Numbered from the stretch's first letter, positions 20,640 through 34,541 are shown. The stretch: DNA of 64,000 bases from Euonymus europaeus (GCA_963580455.1 OY756961.1:18829001-18893000), one strand, 5' to 3'. Translations and numbers: made by a program. Notes: generated by a model not told the origin, from the letters alone.

Positions 20640-23600
20640 ATCACCTTCTCAAAGAAGGATGAGGAAGAAATACAAGTTTCTCACGATAATGCATTAGTAG
20701 TAGAGGCAATAATCACAACTTCAATGTCTTGAAAATCTTGGAGGATAATGGCAGTGTAATGGACATTTTATTCTATCATACTTTTAAAGCAACGAAGCTT
20801 TCAGAGGAGAGGTTGAAACCCATCTTGGTACCCTTGTATGGGTTCACAAGAGAATCTATTATACGAAAGGGCATGAAAACCCTAGTATGCACGTTGGGAA
20901 GACATCCCATAATCATGATGCACATGGAAGACATACTCGTAGTAAATGTGAATGCCTCCCACAATGAAATTATCGGAAGACCACTACTGCACAAGATGAG
21001 GGCTGTAGTAGCACCCTATTGCTTGAAAATGAAGTTCCCTACTTCCAAGAGAATTGGTGAGGTGAAGGGAAACCAAAAAGCTATCTGGAGCACGTACTTC
21101 AATGAACTCAGAGAAAGAAAGAAGAAGAAGATCTCAGTGGGTAGCCTGGATGTAAGAGAAGAGAAGCAAATACTCAAACCTACTCTAGCGGAGACACTTA
21201 AACCAATTGAAGTACTGCACGGGTCCGAGAAGAAGCTCTATATTGGATCTCAACTCGGTAAAAGGATGGCCAAAGAGATGACTCAGCTACTCTTAGAGAG
21301 TATAATGTCTATTATAAGCACTGATGTAATAACACATCACCTGAGCATAATGTCTAAAGTTCGACCTATCAAGTAGAAGAGAATTCCCTTGCCCGCCAAG
21401 AAGGGATCAAGGGAGAGGTAAAGAAGCTAATGGATGCTAATTTCATCCGAGAAGTTCAATATCCTGAATGACTAGCCAATGTGGTCATGATAAAGAAGGC
21501 CAACAGGAGGAGGAAGATATGTGTTGTCTTCACTGATTTGAACAAAACATATCCTAAGGACAGTTACTTATTATCGAAGATTGATCAGCTAGTGGATAAA
21601 ACTTCGGGACATTAGTTTCTTAGCTTCTTAGATACCTACTCAGAATACCACCAAATAAAAATGCATCCCTAGGACCAAGAAAGTACCTCGTTCATCACTC
21701 TGAACGGGACATACCGTTATAAGGTAATGCCCTTTGCATTAACGAATGCTAGTGCCATATACAAGAGGCTGGTGAACAACATCTTTAAGGACCATATTGG
21801 AAAGTCCATGGAGGCCTATGTTGACCACATGGTTGTGAAGAGTAAGAGAGCAGAGGACCATCTACCGATCTGCAAAGAGTGTTTGACACATTAGACAAGT
21901 TCAGGATGAAATTGAATAAAAAAAAGTGCAACTTTGGAGAGGCATCTGGGAAGTTTCTTGGGTTTCTTATAATTAGTAGAGGGATTGAGATTAATCTTGA
22001 GAAGGTGGAGGCAATCCTGCAGATGAAACCTCCTAAGAATGCTGAAAAGGTCCAAAAGTTCATTGGTCGAGCAGCATCCTTAGGAAGGTTTCTAGCACAG
22101 TCAGAAGACAAGTGTCGCGTATTCTTCTAAGCATTGAAGAAGGCCAAGGAGTTTAAGTGGACGGATGAATGCCAAAAGGCTTTTAAAAATCTCAAACACT
22201 ATCTTTGTCAACCTCTACTTTTGATCTATCCAAGGGAGAAAGAACTCTTGTACCTCTACCAAGTAATGTCACAACATGTTAGCGCGGTGCTAGTAAAAGA
22301 CGAAGACAAAGTACAGAGGCCAATCTATTATGTCAGCAAGGTTATGATAGATACAGAGACCAGGTACACCTAGGCTGAGAAGCTGGCCCTTTCACTGATA
22401 GTGGTAGCTCAAAAGTTAAGACCTTACTTCCAGGCACATACCATCATTGTGCTTACCAACCTACCACTCAAGAATGTACTTTATATGCCAGACGCTTCAG
22501 GATGGTTGGTGAAGTGGGCTATTGAGCTAGAAGAGTTTGATATTCATTTTCAACCTAGACATCCATTAAGGTACAGGCCCTAGTTGATTTCAATGTGGAA
22601 TACTTTAGAGAGACCGAGGAGCCCAATGCTGGACCACAACACGAGTAATGACAATTTTTTGTGGATGGATTATCAAACCGAGAGGGGAGTGGTGCCGACA
22701 TTCTCTTTATTGACCCGAGGGGGGGTGCTTGACCATGGAACATGCGCTACGATTCAAATTCAAGGCTTCAAATAATGAAGTAGAGTATGATGCAGTACTG
22801 GCTGGCTTGTAGCTTGTCGATGAGCTAGAAATTAAAAACTTGATCATTAATAGCGACTCGCAACTAGTCACTAAACAAATTAGGGGATAGTATGAGGATA
22901 AGGGTCCAAATATGATTAAATATTTGGCTAAAGCAAGAGAATTGATGGAGAGAATCCCAATGGTAAAGGTAAAGTAGATACCCAGAGGGGAAACTCAAAA
23001 ACTGACGTGCTAGCACAGTTGGCATCAGCTTCCTCAGCATAGGTGCCCACTTCGGTACGAGTAGAGATACTACCACAGCAGAAAATACATACAAACATTG
23101 GTGGCAGATGTTAATAGCAGTACAAAACCAAGTTGGATGGATCCGATCAAAAAGTTCTTGGAAAATGGAAGGCTACCGAGGATCGCAACTAGGCAAAAAT
23201 CCTCCAAAAAAGAGTAGCACGGTATACATTGATTCTGGGAGAGATGTACCGAAGGTCATTCACCTTCCCTATTTGAAGTGCTTAGTACCATGGGAGGCTG
23301 ACTATACGCTCTAAGAAGTGCACGAGGGAAATTGTGGAAGCCACATCGAAGCAAGGACTCTAAATCATAAGGTGCTGAGGTGCGACTATTATTGGTCTAC
23401 TATGATTAAGGATGTCAAGGCCCTTATTGAAAAGTGTGATAAGTGTCAGAGACACTTGAATGTACCACAGGTGCCTTCCTTTGACATTATCCCAATACAA
23501 AATTCTTGTCCATTTGCATAATGGGGCATGGACCTCCTTAGACCATTCATCCAGACAACTAGACAGAGGAGGAATTTTATTGTAGCAGTTGACCACTTCA

Positions 23601-24362
23601 CTAAATGGATTGAGGTACAACCATTGGCTTCCATCTCAGAATAAAAAGTGATGGATTTCATCTGGAGGACCATTGTCTACAGATATGGGTTACCCCAAGC
23701 CTTAGTGGTAGACAATGATAGATAGTTTGTTAGTAGAAAGATGCACAAGTTCTGTGAAGACCTCAGCATTGACCTACGGATCACCTCAATAGCACATCCC
23801 CAAGCTAATGGGCAAGCTGAGGTGACTAATTGCACCATCTTGGAAGGCTTGAAGACAAGGCTTGATGGAGCCAAGGGAAGTTGGATTGAAGAATTACCAA
23901 TTGTCATATGGTCATACTGTACTACCCCTCAAACGTCAATAAGAGAAACTCCATTCTCCCTTTCCTTTGCAATCGAGGCAGTAATCTCAGTCGAGATTGG
24001 GGTCCCTTCACTGAGGACGACCAACTTTGACGAGTCATAGAACAACGAGCTAGTTCTCAATAACCTTAATCTCTTGGAGGAGACAAAGGAGACTGCAAGG
24101 ATTAGGACTATGGCATACAAATAACGAACAACTCAGTACTACAACATAAATGTAAGAGAGAGAAAGTTCTATGTGGGGGACCTTGTATCGAGAAATGTAG
24201 AGGCCACAGGAAAACATCTAGGCAAGCTGGGTAAAACCTAGGAAGGACCATGTTGGGTGGTCAAGATTTTGAAAGAATGCACCTACAAGATTGAAGATCC
24301 AAACAAACCTAGGGACATGAGGACCTAGAATGTGGACAATCTTCCAAGATATTATGTTTGAA
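20640..24362 (+). pseudogene. Gypsy pol: protease, RT, dual RNase H, integrase, broken
   Basis: Protease: 20729-21376, with DNGSVMDILFYHTFKAT and HNEIIGRPLLHKMRA. RT: about 21400-22130; the catalytic box reads YVDHM (about 21818-21832) where active enzymes have YVDDM, so one catalytic Asp is lost. First RNase H and connection: 22134-22583 (KPFEWT-like start, LPLKNVL, VKWAIELEEFDI). Second, Tat-specific RNase H: about 22650-22960 (ASNNEVEYDAVL, NSDSQLV). Integrase: about 23318-24362, zinc-finger end CDKCQRH, then HPQANGQAEVTN. Stops are frequent in every domain. Confidence 0.75.
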
Positions 24363-24605
24363 GTAAATGTAGTTGCCTAGAAGTAGTGCTTTGTTTTGGT
24401 AGGTAGGATTTCCCATTTTCAACATCATTTTCTAGCTATTAGTTGATTTCAGAATGAATAAAGTACGTATTTTCCTTCAAAAACTTAACACTACACTGTA
24501 TGGTAAAGTTCATCTCAGATGGCATACAAACTTGGCCAAAGATTGAAAATTGGTCAAAGTACAAGTGCTCAACCGAGAATTTCGGATAAGTATACCGACC
24601 AAGGT

Positions 24606-24767
24606 ACCATTCCCCAAAAACTTACAAAAAGTTTTGGAAAGGAATATGTATTATCGAGCAGCTTGGTCGGAAGTACCGATCAAGATACCATTCCCCAAAA
24701 ACTTACAAAAAGTTTTGGAAAGGAATATGCATTAAGGTCTTAAAGGGTAGCACCTCAGTGTTCTGCT
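24606..24767. repeat. Two-copy 81-bp tandem duplication
   Basis: Starting at 24606 and 24687, the block ACCATTCCCCAAAAACTTAC followed by an AAAAGTTTTGGAAAGGAATATG string is repeated with an 81-bp period. It lies in the 3' non-coding part of the Tat element just after pol. Confidence 0.8.
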
Positions 24768-26904
24768 GGAGGGGAGGAAGTGATGCAAGGTCCATGGTGC
24801 CGTTCTCTCTAGTTTGAAGGACTTCCTTATCCATGATCTCTACTTCCTCTTCCTCGGTCAGTCCTTCGAGCCTCCTCTTCTCAATCTTTCTGAAGGCCTT
24901 TAAGATCTCCTCCTTGGACTCCTCGAGGCGATCCCTTCCTATGAGAGAAGGGCACAAAGTAGTAAGGATAGAAGAGTTAAGGCTAGCCTTAAAGAGAAGC
25001 TTCTAAGACTCCTTGACTCTTCCACGGAAGCCATAGAAGAGTTAAGGCTAGCCTTAAAGAGAAGCTTCTAAGACTCCTTGACTCTTCCACGGAAGCCATA
25101 GAAGCTCTCATATGTTAAAGCAGCCCAAAACTTCTCATCCCTGAACTTATCAATGGACTGTTACTCGACATCACCGAGGAGCCGTTGGCAGGTCTCTCAT
25201 GTATTCCTTAGTTTTTCCTCCAATGAGCTCACCTTGTTTCTTAGCTCCCTCCGCTACTAAGAAGCCTTTTTAGCTTGTGCAGCACGGGCCTGGAGCATCT
25301 CCTCCATCTCAGACTTCATCAAGTTCAGCTTATTTTTTACCTTGGTAGCCTGTTCCTCAGCATCATCAGCCCTTTCCCTTCATACTGTCTCTTCATAAGC
25401 AAACCGAGTAATGCTAGAGGGTAGGGCAGAGAGGTGCACTGCGGTCTTTAGAAAGAAGCAAATAGTTAGAAATTTTTTGAAGAACAAGACACAACCGAGT
25501 TGTAATGCAATACTTTACCTGTATGAAGAGGGAGTTCATCTGGGTGAGATACTTCATGGTCATGAGATCTGACACACGGTCATAGTCTGCTTGGGAAGTG
25601 AGATCCTTCAGCATCTTGATGACCACCCTGGAGTAGTTAAGAACTTGATCAGTTTGGCTCACATTCTATTAGGGAGCATGCCGAGCAAAATCCTCTTCAA
25701 TAAGCAACCCTACAGGATCAATGACTTGACAAGGCAGGATTTGCTTTTCAAAATCGAGGAGTGGCCAACCAAGGAGGAGGAGCAGTATGGGTCACAGTAG
25801 TGATCAAGATGGTGGCACAAGTCAGAGCTCTCTCAGCAGCTCTGGTCTCCCTAGTAGTACCGACCTGAGGTCTTTTTGGCTCTTTGCCTTTGCTAGTCTC
25901 TTCCTCTTTACAGGCTGAGCAGCAAAAGAGACCAATCAGTGATGCCAGCCAAAAATTGAAAAGCAAAATAAAACAAACCTTGACGAGAGTCATAGCAAAA
26001 ATTAGAGGCCAATAATTCCTCTGAGGTGAAATTCATGTCAATATCAGCCCCAATGCTGAGAAGCACTTTCCAGGCCTTATGAAGTTTAAGCTCTTCCCCC
26101 TCTAGAAAAAGGAGGGTTGTTAAACTTCTCAGTTAGAAGTATCGACCAGGTAGTGTGGAAAAGAAGTTCCTCTCTAGTAGGAAGAGAAACTTGTACAAAG
26201 ATGTATGAGCTCTTCAATTGTTTTACCGACTGGTTATACAATGGAGACCTTAGAATTGGCTTGAGCTTGAGGTAAAATAGGTTAGGAAAGTTAGAGAGGT
26301 GACATAATTTCATGAGGTGTTTATCTCTTGATAACGAGATACCGAGATGGTGTCTACGTGATAAGCATAAGAGGGTACCTAGAAAATGCTAGGAGTTTGG
26401 TGCGAAGATGGTTGGTGAAAGGTTGAACTAACGAAGAAAGCTTGTTAGGGCTGGTGGAAAGGCAATCCTAGCTCTTGCTTTGAGTGACCAAAGTGAAATG
26501 GCAAACTCACCTCTTTGAGGATGGAATGAGGATTAATCTTTAACTACACACCGACATGGGAATGGTATCCCATACCAAGCAACTATTTCATCCACATTAT
26601 ATTGATTTTTTGTGAAAGATAGGTAGGTTGGTTTAGTTGTGCTATCATCAACATCTCTACACCTCTCATCAGGAGGGGGCAGATCCTGAGAAGCATACTC
26701 TATAGGGTACTCTACCGAGGAGGATGATTGTCCTACCGAGGAGGTTCCTAAGGGTCTTACAATTGATGGTCTTGACGAGGAAAAGGTTTCTTGAGTAGTC
26801 ATGACCTCCTCGACGGAGGCAGCCTCTCAGTCACTATCCAAGGAAGAGGAAGAAGAAGATGAAAAACTAGAAATAGAAGTAGAAGACGTGGAACTGAAAG
26901 ACAT
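24760..26904 (-). pseudogene. Antisense additional ORF of the Tat-like element, broken
   Basis: On the strand opposite gag-pol, an ATG at 26904 begins a Ser-rich N-terminus (MSFSSTSSTSISSF). A stop falls near residue 25, then the frame resumes with EDLPPPDE-like and TKPTYLSFTKNQYNVDEI stretches (26533-26802). Further pieces are LNYSRVVIKMLKDLTSQADY (about 25540-25650) and a charged helical segment, LEESKEEILKAFRKIEKRR (about 24850-24950). Extra antisense ORFs between pol and the 3' LTR are known for Tat/Retand elements; their function is unsettled. Here it is broken by stops, insertions and a 65-bp tandem duplication. Confidence 0.6.
24971..25100. repeat. Perfect 65-bp tandem duplication
   Basis: 24971-25035 and 25036-25100 are identical by eye. 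The duplication lies inside the antisense ORF and adds a frame-disrupting 65 bp, so it is recent relative to the surrounding decay. Confidence 0.9.
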
Positions 26905-27615
26905 GTTTCACCTTATACAATAGCTCGGTAAAGGAGAAAAACACGCAAATGCTCTTAAAAAGGGGAAATGTTGCTTGATAGGTAAATTGATCGGTAAAAA
27001 GGTCTCAAAATTCTAAAACGTTAAAAATGAGTAGGGGTCCAAGTCCTTTTATACTTGGGGACCAGCATCAGATCAACGGCCAAGGATAGATGACCGTTGA
27101 GTCGTGCAAACATGAGGTATTGATTTATAAGTCAAAGTTGTCATCTCGCCATTAATGGCATGAGATGATTACTCCCTTATCTATCTACGCAGTCAACACC
27201 TCGATAAGGGAGTGATGGGCAACTGATATTATGAAAACGACCCCACCAATAAGGTTAGGACACGTGTCACCCCAATAAGTATGTGTGACCGGTCCATTGA
27301 AGAAGTCTTATGCCCAAGAGGTTATCTTGCCTTACCGAGGAGGTCACCTCAAAAAGAACCATCCCAGGCTATGCTTGGCAGAAACCATCCCAGGCTATGC
27401 ATACCTCCTCGACCGATCGAGGAGCTGCTCGATACTACACAACTTCCTACTATAATTAGGAGACTAACCTAGAAGTGGATTCTGATTCCTGCTAATAGAA
27501 GAGTCCTACTGAGGCTCAAACCCCAATACTCTAGAGATCAACAGTGGAGATGGTGGGACTGAAGAGTCCTAATTTCATTCAAGTTTGGACTCTCCTACTC
27601 CTATAGATGGCTCTC

Positions 27616-29809
27616 AAAGTAGGAGAGTTTTCTATTGATGTGCTTTTAGATATGAAGCCAATTTTGATTGTATCGTATTGGATGGCTCTAGCTGAGTTGA
27701 GAGAGTTGAAGACACGGTTGGAGGATTTGGAAGAAAAGAGATTTATTTGATTGAGTTTTTCTCTGTAGGGAGCACTAGTGTTATTTATGAAAAAGAAAGA
27801 TGATACGTTGTGGATGAGCATTGAGCTAAATCGGGTGATTGTGAAAAATAAGTATATGTTATTGAGAATCAATGACTTGTTTGATCAGTTAAGAGGAGCA
27901 CGACATTTTTCGAAGATTGATTTTTGATTGAGACATCTTCAATTAAGGATATGGGTAGTTGATATCCCAATGACAGTGTATAGGACTCGATATGGAATTA
28001 TAAGTTTTTGGTGATGCCTTTCGGGCTCACAAATGCCCTGCCAACATTTATGGGCTTGATACAAGTTCTTCCCCCACTTTTGGTTTGTTTCGTGATTGTG
28101 TTCCAATTTATTTGTCTACCGTGGAGGAGAATGAGCAACATTTGATAACGTTGTTGCAGACTCTAAAAGAACATTAGTTGTATGCTAAGCTGAGCAAATG
28201 TGAATTTTGGGTGACAACGGTTAAAATCCTAGGTCATGTAACTACTCAGGATGGAATGGTAATTGATGCACCAAAATCATAGGTAGTATTAAAGTGGAAG
28301 CGACCTAAGAATATGACAGAGATACATAGTATCTTGGGGTTAGCCAATTATTATAGAAGATTTGTTTAGGACTTCTCATACACAGCTTCATATTTGACTC
28401 GCCTAATGTGGAAAGGAGTCCTATTTGTGTGGTTAGGGGAGTGTGAGGAGGCATTTCAAACATTGAAAAATAGACTTGCATCTCCATTGGTGTTGATTGT
28501 TTCGAAGAAGGATATGGGCTATTAGGTATATTGTGATGCATCCTGAGCTGGATTAGGATGTGTATTGATGAAGCAAGAAAAAGTGGTTGAGTACTGAAGA
28601 CACATGAGTGTAATTATCCAGTGCATGATCTAGAGTTGGTAGCGGTAGTTTTTTGCTTTAAAGCAGTTGAGATATTATTTCTTGATTTAAGGTGTTCTCG
28701 AATCATAAAAGCCTCAAGTATCTATTCACACAAAAGTAGTTGAATCAGAGGCAACGAAGGTGGATGAAGTACATGTAGGATTATGATTTTACATTGCATT
28801 ACCATCCAAGGAAAGCAAATGTAGTTACAGATGCATTAAGTATAAAAAAAATGAGTTGCGAGGATGGTGGTGTGAGAGTGGAAGATGTTAGAGACTATTG
28901 GTAGTTTTAAGTTGGAGCTACATGAGCATGATAGTCATACGTACTTAGGAAGCATTGTTACTCGTACTGTATTGATGAAAAGGACAATAGATTCTCAAAA
29001 TAGAGATGCTATATTTGACACTTTTGAGGAGGATAGTTGTTGTACTAGAGCATGGATGGAGGAGTATGGTTTGTGGGAAGGTTAATAGTACCCAAGAATG
29101 AGGAGTTACATCAGAAAGTTTTGAAAGAGACATATCAATCAAGGTTTTCTATGCATCTAGGGGGTCCAAAAATGTATATAAATTTTGGGAGATATTTTTG
29201 ATGGAAGGGGGTGAAGTTCGATATGGCAAGGTATGTATGGAGGTGCCCTACCTATCAACGGGTAAAAGCGGAGCATTCTAAACCGACAAGGCTGCTACAA
29301 TCACTTTTGATTGTGGAATGGAAATGGGAACATATTACTATGAATTTTATGATAGAATTTCTGAGATCTATCCATAGTCATGATAAAATGTAGATGATTG
29401 TGGATAGATTGGCAAACTTGACACATTCTTTCGATTAGCAAGACGAACACGTTGGTGTCCTTGAGCCGATTATATGTTTAAGAGATTGCGAGGTTGCATG
29501 GAGTACCATTTTCTATAGTATCATATCAAGATCCATGATTTACTAGTAGATTTTGGGAGAGTTTGCAAAAGACATTGGGAACAAAATTATATTTCTATAC
29601 TTTGTTTCATTTAGAGAGTGATGACTAGAGTGAGAGGACTATTTAGATTTGGAGGACATGTTTCGGGGGCATGTGTTATGGATTTTGGTGGAATTTGTAT
29701 ACAACGATTCTTACCAAAGTAGTTTCGAGATGGCACCATACGAGGATTTGTACGGGAGACCTTGTAGATCACCATTGTGTTGGACGGAGGTATGAAAGAT
29801 GACATTATC
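27616..29809 (+). pseudogene. Chromovirus-like Ty3/gypsy pol fragment, broken
   Basis: Joins directly to the truncated 3' LTR of the Tat element. [72 protein letters not shown] (27690-28050). RNase H follows, with many frameshifts. The integrase zinc finger and core lie at about 29100-29420 (YVWRCPTYQRVKAEHSKP, EWKWEHITMNFMIEF), ending with GRPCRSPLCWTEV at about 29752-29790. The integrase coding continues at 37410 beyond the solo LTR. The order and motifs are of the chromovirus (Tekay/Del-type) branch. Heavily mutated. Confidence 0.7.
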
Positions 29810-30211
29810 TGAGATGACCGACCTCCAATAGGAACCTAAGAAGGATTGGAAGTTAGGAAGTGATGTACTTTGGAGGAATTTTAGGTGTCCATGGGCGCCT
29901 AGGCACATGAGGGTGCTCTAGGGTAGTGAACGAAACTTGGAACATGAGTTGAAGCTATCTTGGGCGCATGAAATATGTGCCCAAGACAAAGTTGAGTGAA
30001 TGGGGGAGAGAGGGGATTCTTGGACTGCACGCCTAGGAGAGCGCCTAGGTGTGTGGCCAGGTCACCCAGTCCAGGTCTCCCTCTTGAGAGACTTGAACAA
30101 AGGGGGTGCTCCCAGGCATGCCTAGAGGACACCTAGGCGCATCCCAAGAAAACTAGTTCTAAAAAGTGTTACGCAATAGCCATTTTTGAGATATATTGTT
30201 CCAAACGATTT

Positions 30212-30234
30212 TAGAGAGAGAGAGAGAGAGAGAG
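30212..30234. repeat. (GA)n microsatellite
   Basis: About eleven AG dinucleotides in a row inside the solo LTR. Confidence 0.9.
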
Positions 30235-33200
30235 AAAGAAAGGGCATTTCTTGAGAGATTTTCAAGGATCAAAGCTTGGATTGAAGATTCAAGGAAGTTT
30301 CCAATAAGGTTTTAAAGATCCAAGGTAAGTTTCTAGTTTTGGTGAAATCTAGGTTTTTGTTAGATCTTGATAAATCCTTTAAGAGTTGGATTGAATGGTT
30401 TAGATATAATGATTCTAAGGTTATTTATGGCTGATTTACTAGGTTTGATTGTTGGTTTAGGTTCAAGTTCAATTTTTGGTTAGTATTCAAGGATTTTGGG
30501 AAATCCTAAAGACAGAAGGTAAGTTCTCTAAATCATGGATTGTTCGACTTGTTGATATGATGATTTGGGATTATTGGAATGATAGAATGAGTTCGGTTTT
30601 GTTAAATCAATAGGTTTGGCGGAAGGGGTCAAAACCCTAGGTTTGAGAAATTGATTTTAAACTTGTGCTTGGAAAATGAGGTAGGGATTCTTAACACATT
30701 TTAAATTCTTTTGAGCTCTCTGTCTTCAAAGAGCGGTTTGTTTTCTTCATTGGTTTTATCCTTTGTGTCATCGCCTAACTTGTGCCTTAGGAAAGACAAG
30801 CCTCTTTAATGTTTTTTTAATTGAATTGCATAGCCCGTTATATGTTCGATCACTTATCAAATATAGTTGGATCGAGAATATGCATCACATAGTTATATAT
30901 GTATATAGATTGATATATATATATATATATACTTATTCTTGTATGAACATATTGGACATGCATTGTAGGTGCATTGTGGGCTACAGATATGGACTCGTGG
31001 TCCCTTAGGATTTACTTGAAAAATGTTAGATACCGAAGGGCTCAACAAGAATTCCATATGATGGGGAATATCTTGTAGCCATGGTCGAGATTCAACATTG
31101 TGTGCCTGTTTGGAGTCACGTCTTAAAGCCCACGTTTACGTTTTAAATTGCCGCAACGGGCCGCAACGGGCCTTTAATTGTTTGGCAACCCACAAAAATG
31201 ACGGTACGTCCAGTAGCTACGTAAAACTTGGTTAGTACCCACGTTTGCAAGCCCTAGTCTCCTTCTCTTCAGATCGAGCGCTCGCGTGCCTCTACGAACA
31301 GCCAAATCCGATCGACGATGAGGATGATTAGGTATGCTTTCTTCATCCTTGTTGTCATTCTCTGAAACCAATTCATATTTCAAACCTTCATCTCATACAT
31401 ATGCTCTCTGCAGAACGTAGATCGTCCGACTCCCTGCTTGGATTGACGTTGATCATTCAACCACCCGAACTCCTCCATTATCAGGTAAGAAATCGACCAC
31501 TTTGACCCTTTTCGATCTTACATTTTGTGTGATTTTTGGTTGCTGAAATTAAATTGTTGAACAAAATTGATTTAAGGTTACACGTTTATAACACTGTTCG
31601 ACTGAGCAAAGTTAGGGTAGATATAAGAGTAGTTGCTTGTGAAGACAAATTCTTACATCACTTCCAATAATATATATTAGAGTCCACAATCAAACGGCAA
31701 AGAATTGCATGTGCATAGGGTCTGATTTTGAATAGTCAAACAACAATTTCATTATTAAGTGATTCAAACTCTTCAGTCCAATCTTTCTTTCCATGGTTGT
31801 GTTTTGTTGCTATTTTTTAAGGCACTAAGCGTGTAAGCATTATTTTTCAAATGATTATAAACACATCACCTACAGCTCTATCATGTGATTCTATTTTCTC
31901 TCTACAACAAACCTGGTCCAACTACTCTTATTATAATCTCACATAGAGCTGTAGGTTTTGACTGATTAGGTATCACCTTGTTTGTTCGCCAATCCAGATT
32001 ATCAACAACATTAGTTACACTATTGCTCCAACTTATATATATATATATGCATGTTATGTGCTCTTTTGAACTGTGTTTGACAGGGAGAGGAAAAGAAAGA
32101 CTTGTGTAGTTAAAAAGTGATGAGTTTCTTCTTCCTTTGTCTCCTCTTTTTTAGGTTCTCGACTTCACTTTTCTTCTGGGTGGGACATATTCTGAAATTG
32201 TTTGGTGTTTGTCTCTGATTTGGGTTAATATGTATGATAATCCTTGTTGATTCATGTGTTTATCTGCAGGATTTTTCTCTATAATTAATAAATGATACAT
32301 CTAAAAATAGATTGTTTTCTGAACCCATGCTACTTCCCCATTGGTATTTCCACATCCACTTCTTACAATCTGGTTCTTTGCAACAAAATTAACTAGTAAA
32401 TCACTGGCACCCATTGAGGTAGAATTCATATTGACCAACTTTTATTTTCCATAAAACTTTCTCACCTTTAAAAAGTCCAACAAAAGAAAGTGCATTGTAA
32501 TGAATTTCCATGTAATTGATGCATCAATGGCACGCAAAGGTGTCTCTCCTCTCCCTACACACCGAACTAATAAATACCAGGGGCCAATTAGCACTCATTT
32601 TCCATGGTGTTCTATCAAGTTCAAGTCTTGGTAACAATATTGTTAAGGCTTTTAGCATGTTGTAAATTGTGATTCTCCCTTTTGCATATACTTGGTGCTT
32701 GAATAAACTTATTTTTCAATAAAAAAAAATTCCAGTTGTATCAAGTATTAGGGTAGTCAATATTTTAAAGTGCAGCTATTAACAAAACCTTCCACATGAC
32801 TGGTTTCTTTGTAGGAATATAGTCTCTTTTCTTGGATAAGTTATGGGGTTATATTTATAATTTTTTTAGAGGGGGAATCAAATCTGAATCCTTGTACAAG
32901 TGTAATGCATAACATGGGACTGCATTAGCAATCATAGTTTTTCATGTTTGAAAACACATGAGTTTATTGCTTATATTTGCCCTGTTTCACATTGATTGAA
33001 GCTTTCAATATTTGTTTATGTATTCTATTCATTATATATTTTTAATACTTGAAAGTGCAGTAGCTCAATTCTTCGTACTGTTGCACCAATGTCTGTCTAA
33101 TGCACTAATGTCTGCACTAATGCACTAATGTCTGCATTTTTTTTTGTAGGTTCTTGATCCTATCATATAAACTGCAGAAAACCTGTCCCCACTCCACACC

Positions 33201-33439
33201 ATTAGGTTAGTACACTGATGCGCCAAATCTGGTTTTAAGATGTCAATATCAATGGAATGCTTTTGTGCCTTCATTTCTGCCTTTTACTGCTCATATTGTA
33301 CCTGTGAATGAACATGCTTCTCTGCCTTATTTTTAGGACGTGTTTAGGAATGAATGGATGCCTTTTTGTGTTGGAATTCTTTGCACTTCTTTTCCTATTT
33401 TTTGCTTTAATGTTTGTGATGCATCGAATTGCAAGTAGT

Positions 33440-34541
33440 ATGAGTACTCCATCCACACCGATGCCATAACCAAGTCAAGGGCAGGATAAGGCCAATTGGG
33501 ACTCCGTCCAAACAAAAAAATTTCTGAATTTGTGTGTCGAACAAGTAAAGGCGGGAAGGAGGCCCGGTACTCACTTTACTAAAGAAGGGTGGCAGAAAAT
33601 TGTGTCCGGATTTGCTGAGCAAACTGGGAGGCGATATGATCAGCCACAACTGAAAAACAAGTGGGACAACTTGAAGAAGGAATACAAGTTGTTTGAGAAA
33701 TTGCGCCTTCATGACACTGGCACAGGATGGGACCATACTCGTAACACCATTCTAGCTGATAATGAATGGTGGGAGCGTAGAATTAAGGTCATTTTATTTC
33801 TTTTTCACTTTAGCTAGCCATATATGCTATATTAAATTGTTTTACTCCTGTTTAGTTTCTATAATTAGTTTGTTAACTTCATTTATTATTGCACATTTGC
33901 AGGAGGACAATAAGGTTGCCAAGTTCAGAGTCCAAGGGCCTGAGCACCTCGATCTGCTTGAGACACTTTTCCAAGGGCAATGTGCTACTGGAGAGTTCGC
34001 CTACATTCCAGGATCATCCAATCCAAATGAAGAGCCCACAAAGACAAGCTTAGGAGATAATGTTCAACATATGATATTTGGCTCTGAGGACTCTAGTGAT
34101 CCAGAATATAACATCGACAAGGAAGATGGAGATGAAATCACCAGCTCTCCCACTCCAGTAGTTCGACAGCGCAGGAGCAGATCAGGGACCCCAGGGACTT
34201 GCAGAAAGAAGAAGCGCAAATCAGCTGACTACCGTGAGGATGTCACCAAGTGTTTGGGCAACCTTGTGTCCGCTGTGAGTAGCCGCACCGATGTCATGAC
34301 TGCCCCTCCACCTTGTATCCATAATGATGTGAAGACAGAGATTGCTGATTGTATGCGTATCCTAGAGGAAATTTCGGAGACTGCAGAGATTGGTGATCTC
34401 CTAATGTTTGCCTTTAGGTTGTTTCAGAAGAAAACGAAGCGTGAGTTCTTTACTGCCATGATACGCAGGGATTGGAAGCTTGCATGGTTGAAGATGAAGT
34501 ATGCAGACGAAATGGGTCCAGGTGCATCTGGCACCAAGTGA
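33440..34541 (+). pseudogene. Harbinger MYB/SANT-like DNA-binding protein, one nonsense mutation
   Basis: The likely start is ATG 33440. Nine codons later a TAA (33467-33469) interrupts the frame, which otherwise continues with NWDSVQTKKFLNLCVEQVK, HFTKEGWQKIVSGF and NKWDNLKKEYKLFEKL, the MYB/SANT-like (trihelix-type) domain of Harbinger accessory proteins. An intron (33788-33902, GT-AG) separates it from exon 2 (33903-34541), which carries an acidic linker, a basic patch (CRKKKRKS) and a C-terminal helical region. In relatives this protein binds the transposase and transposon ends and takes them to the nucleus. Apart from the early stop the frame is intact. Confidence 0.8.

Larger units (their letters stand above)
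18277..27615 (+). mobile_element. Degenerate Ty3/gypsy element, Tat/Retand-like
   Basis: The 5' LTR (18277-18942, TG..CA) is matched by a truncated 3' LTR (27224 to about 27615), both starting TGATAT and sharing ACCAATAAGGTT, GACACGTGTCACC and CATCCCAGGCTATGC blocks. After the 5' LTR comes a primer site (TTTGGCATTGTCTGTGGGAA), then gag, protease, RT, two RNase H domains and integrase, ending near 24362. About 2.8 kb with an antisense ORF follows. Two RNase H domains and the extra antisense ORF are the hallmarks of the Tat lineage. The many stops and well-diverged LTRs mark an old insertion. Confidence 0.8.
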
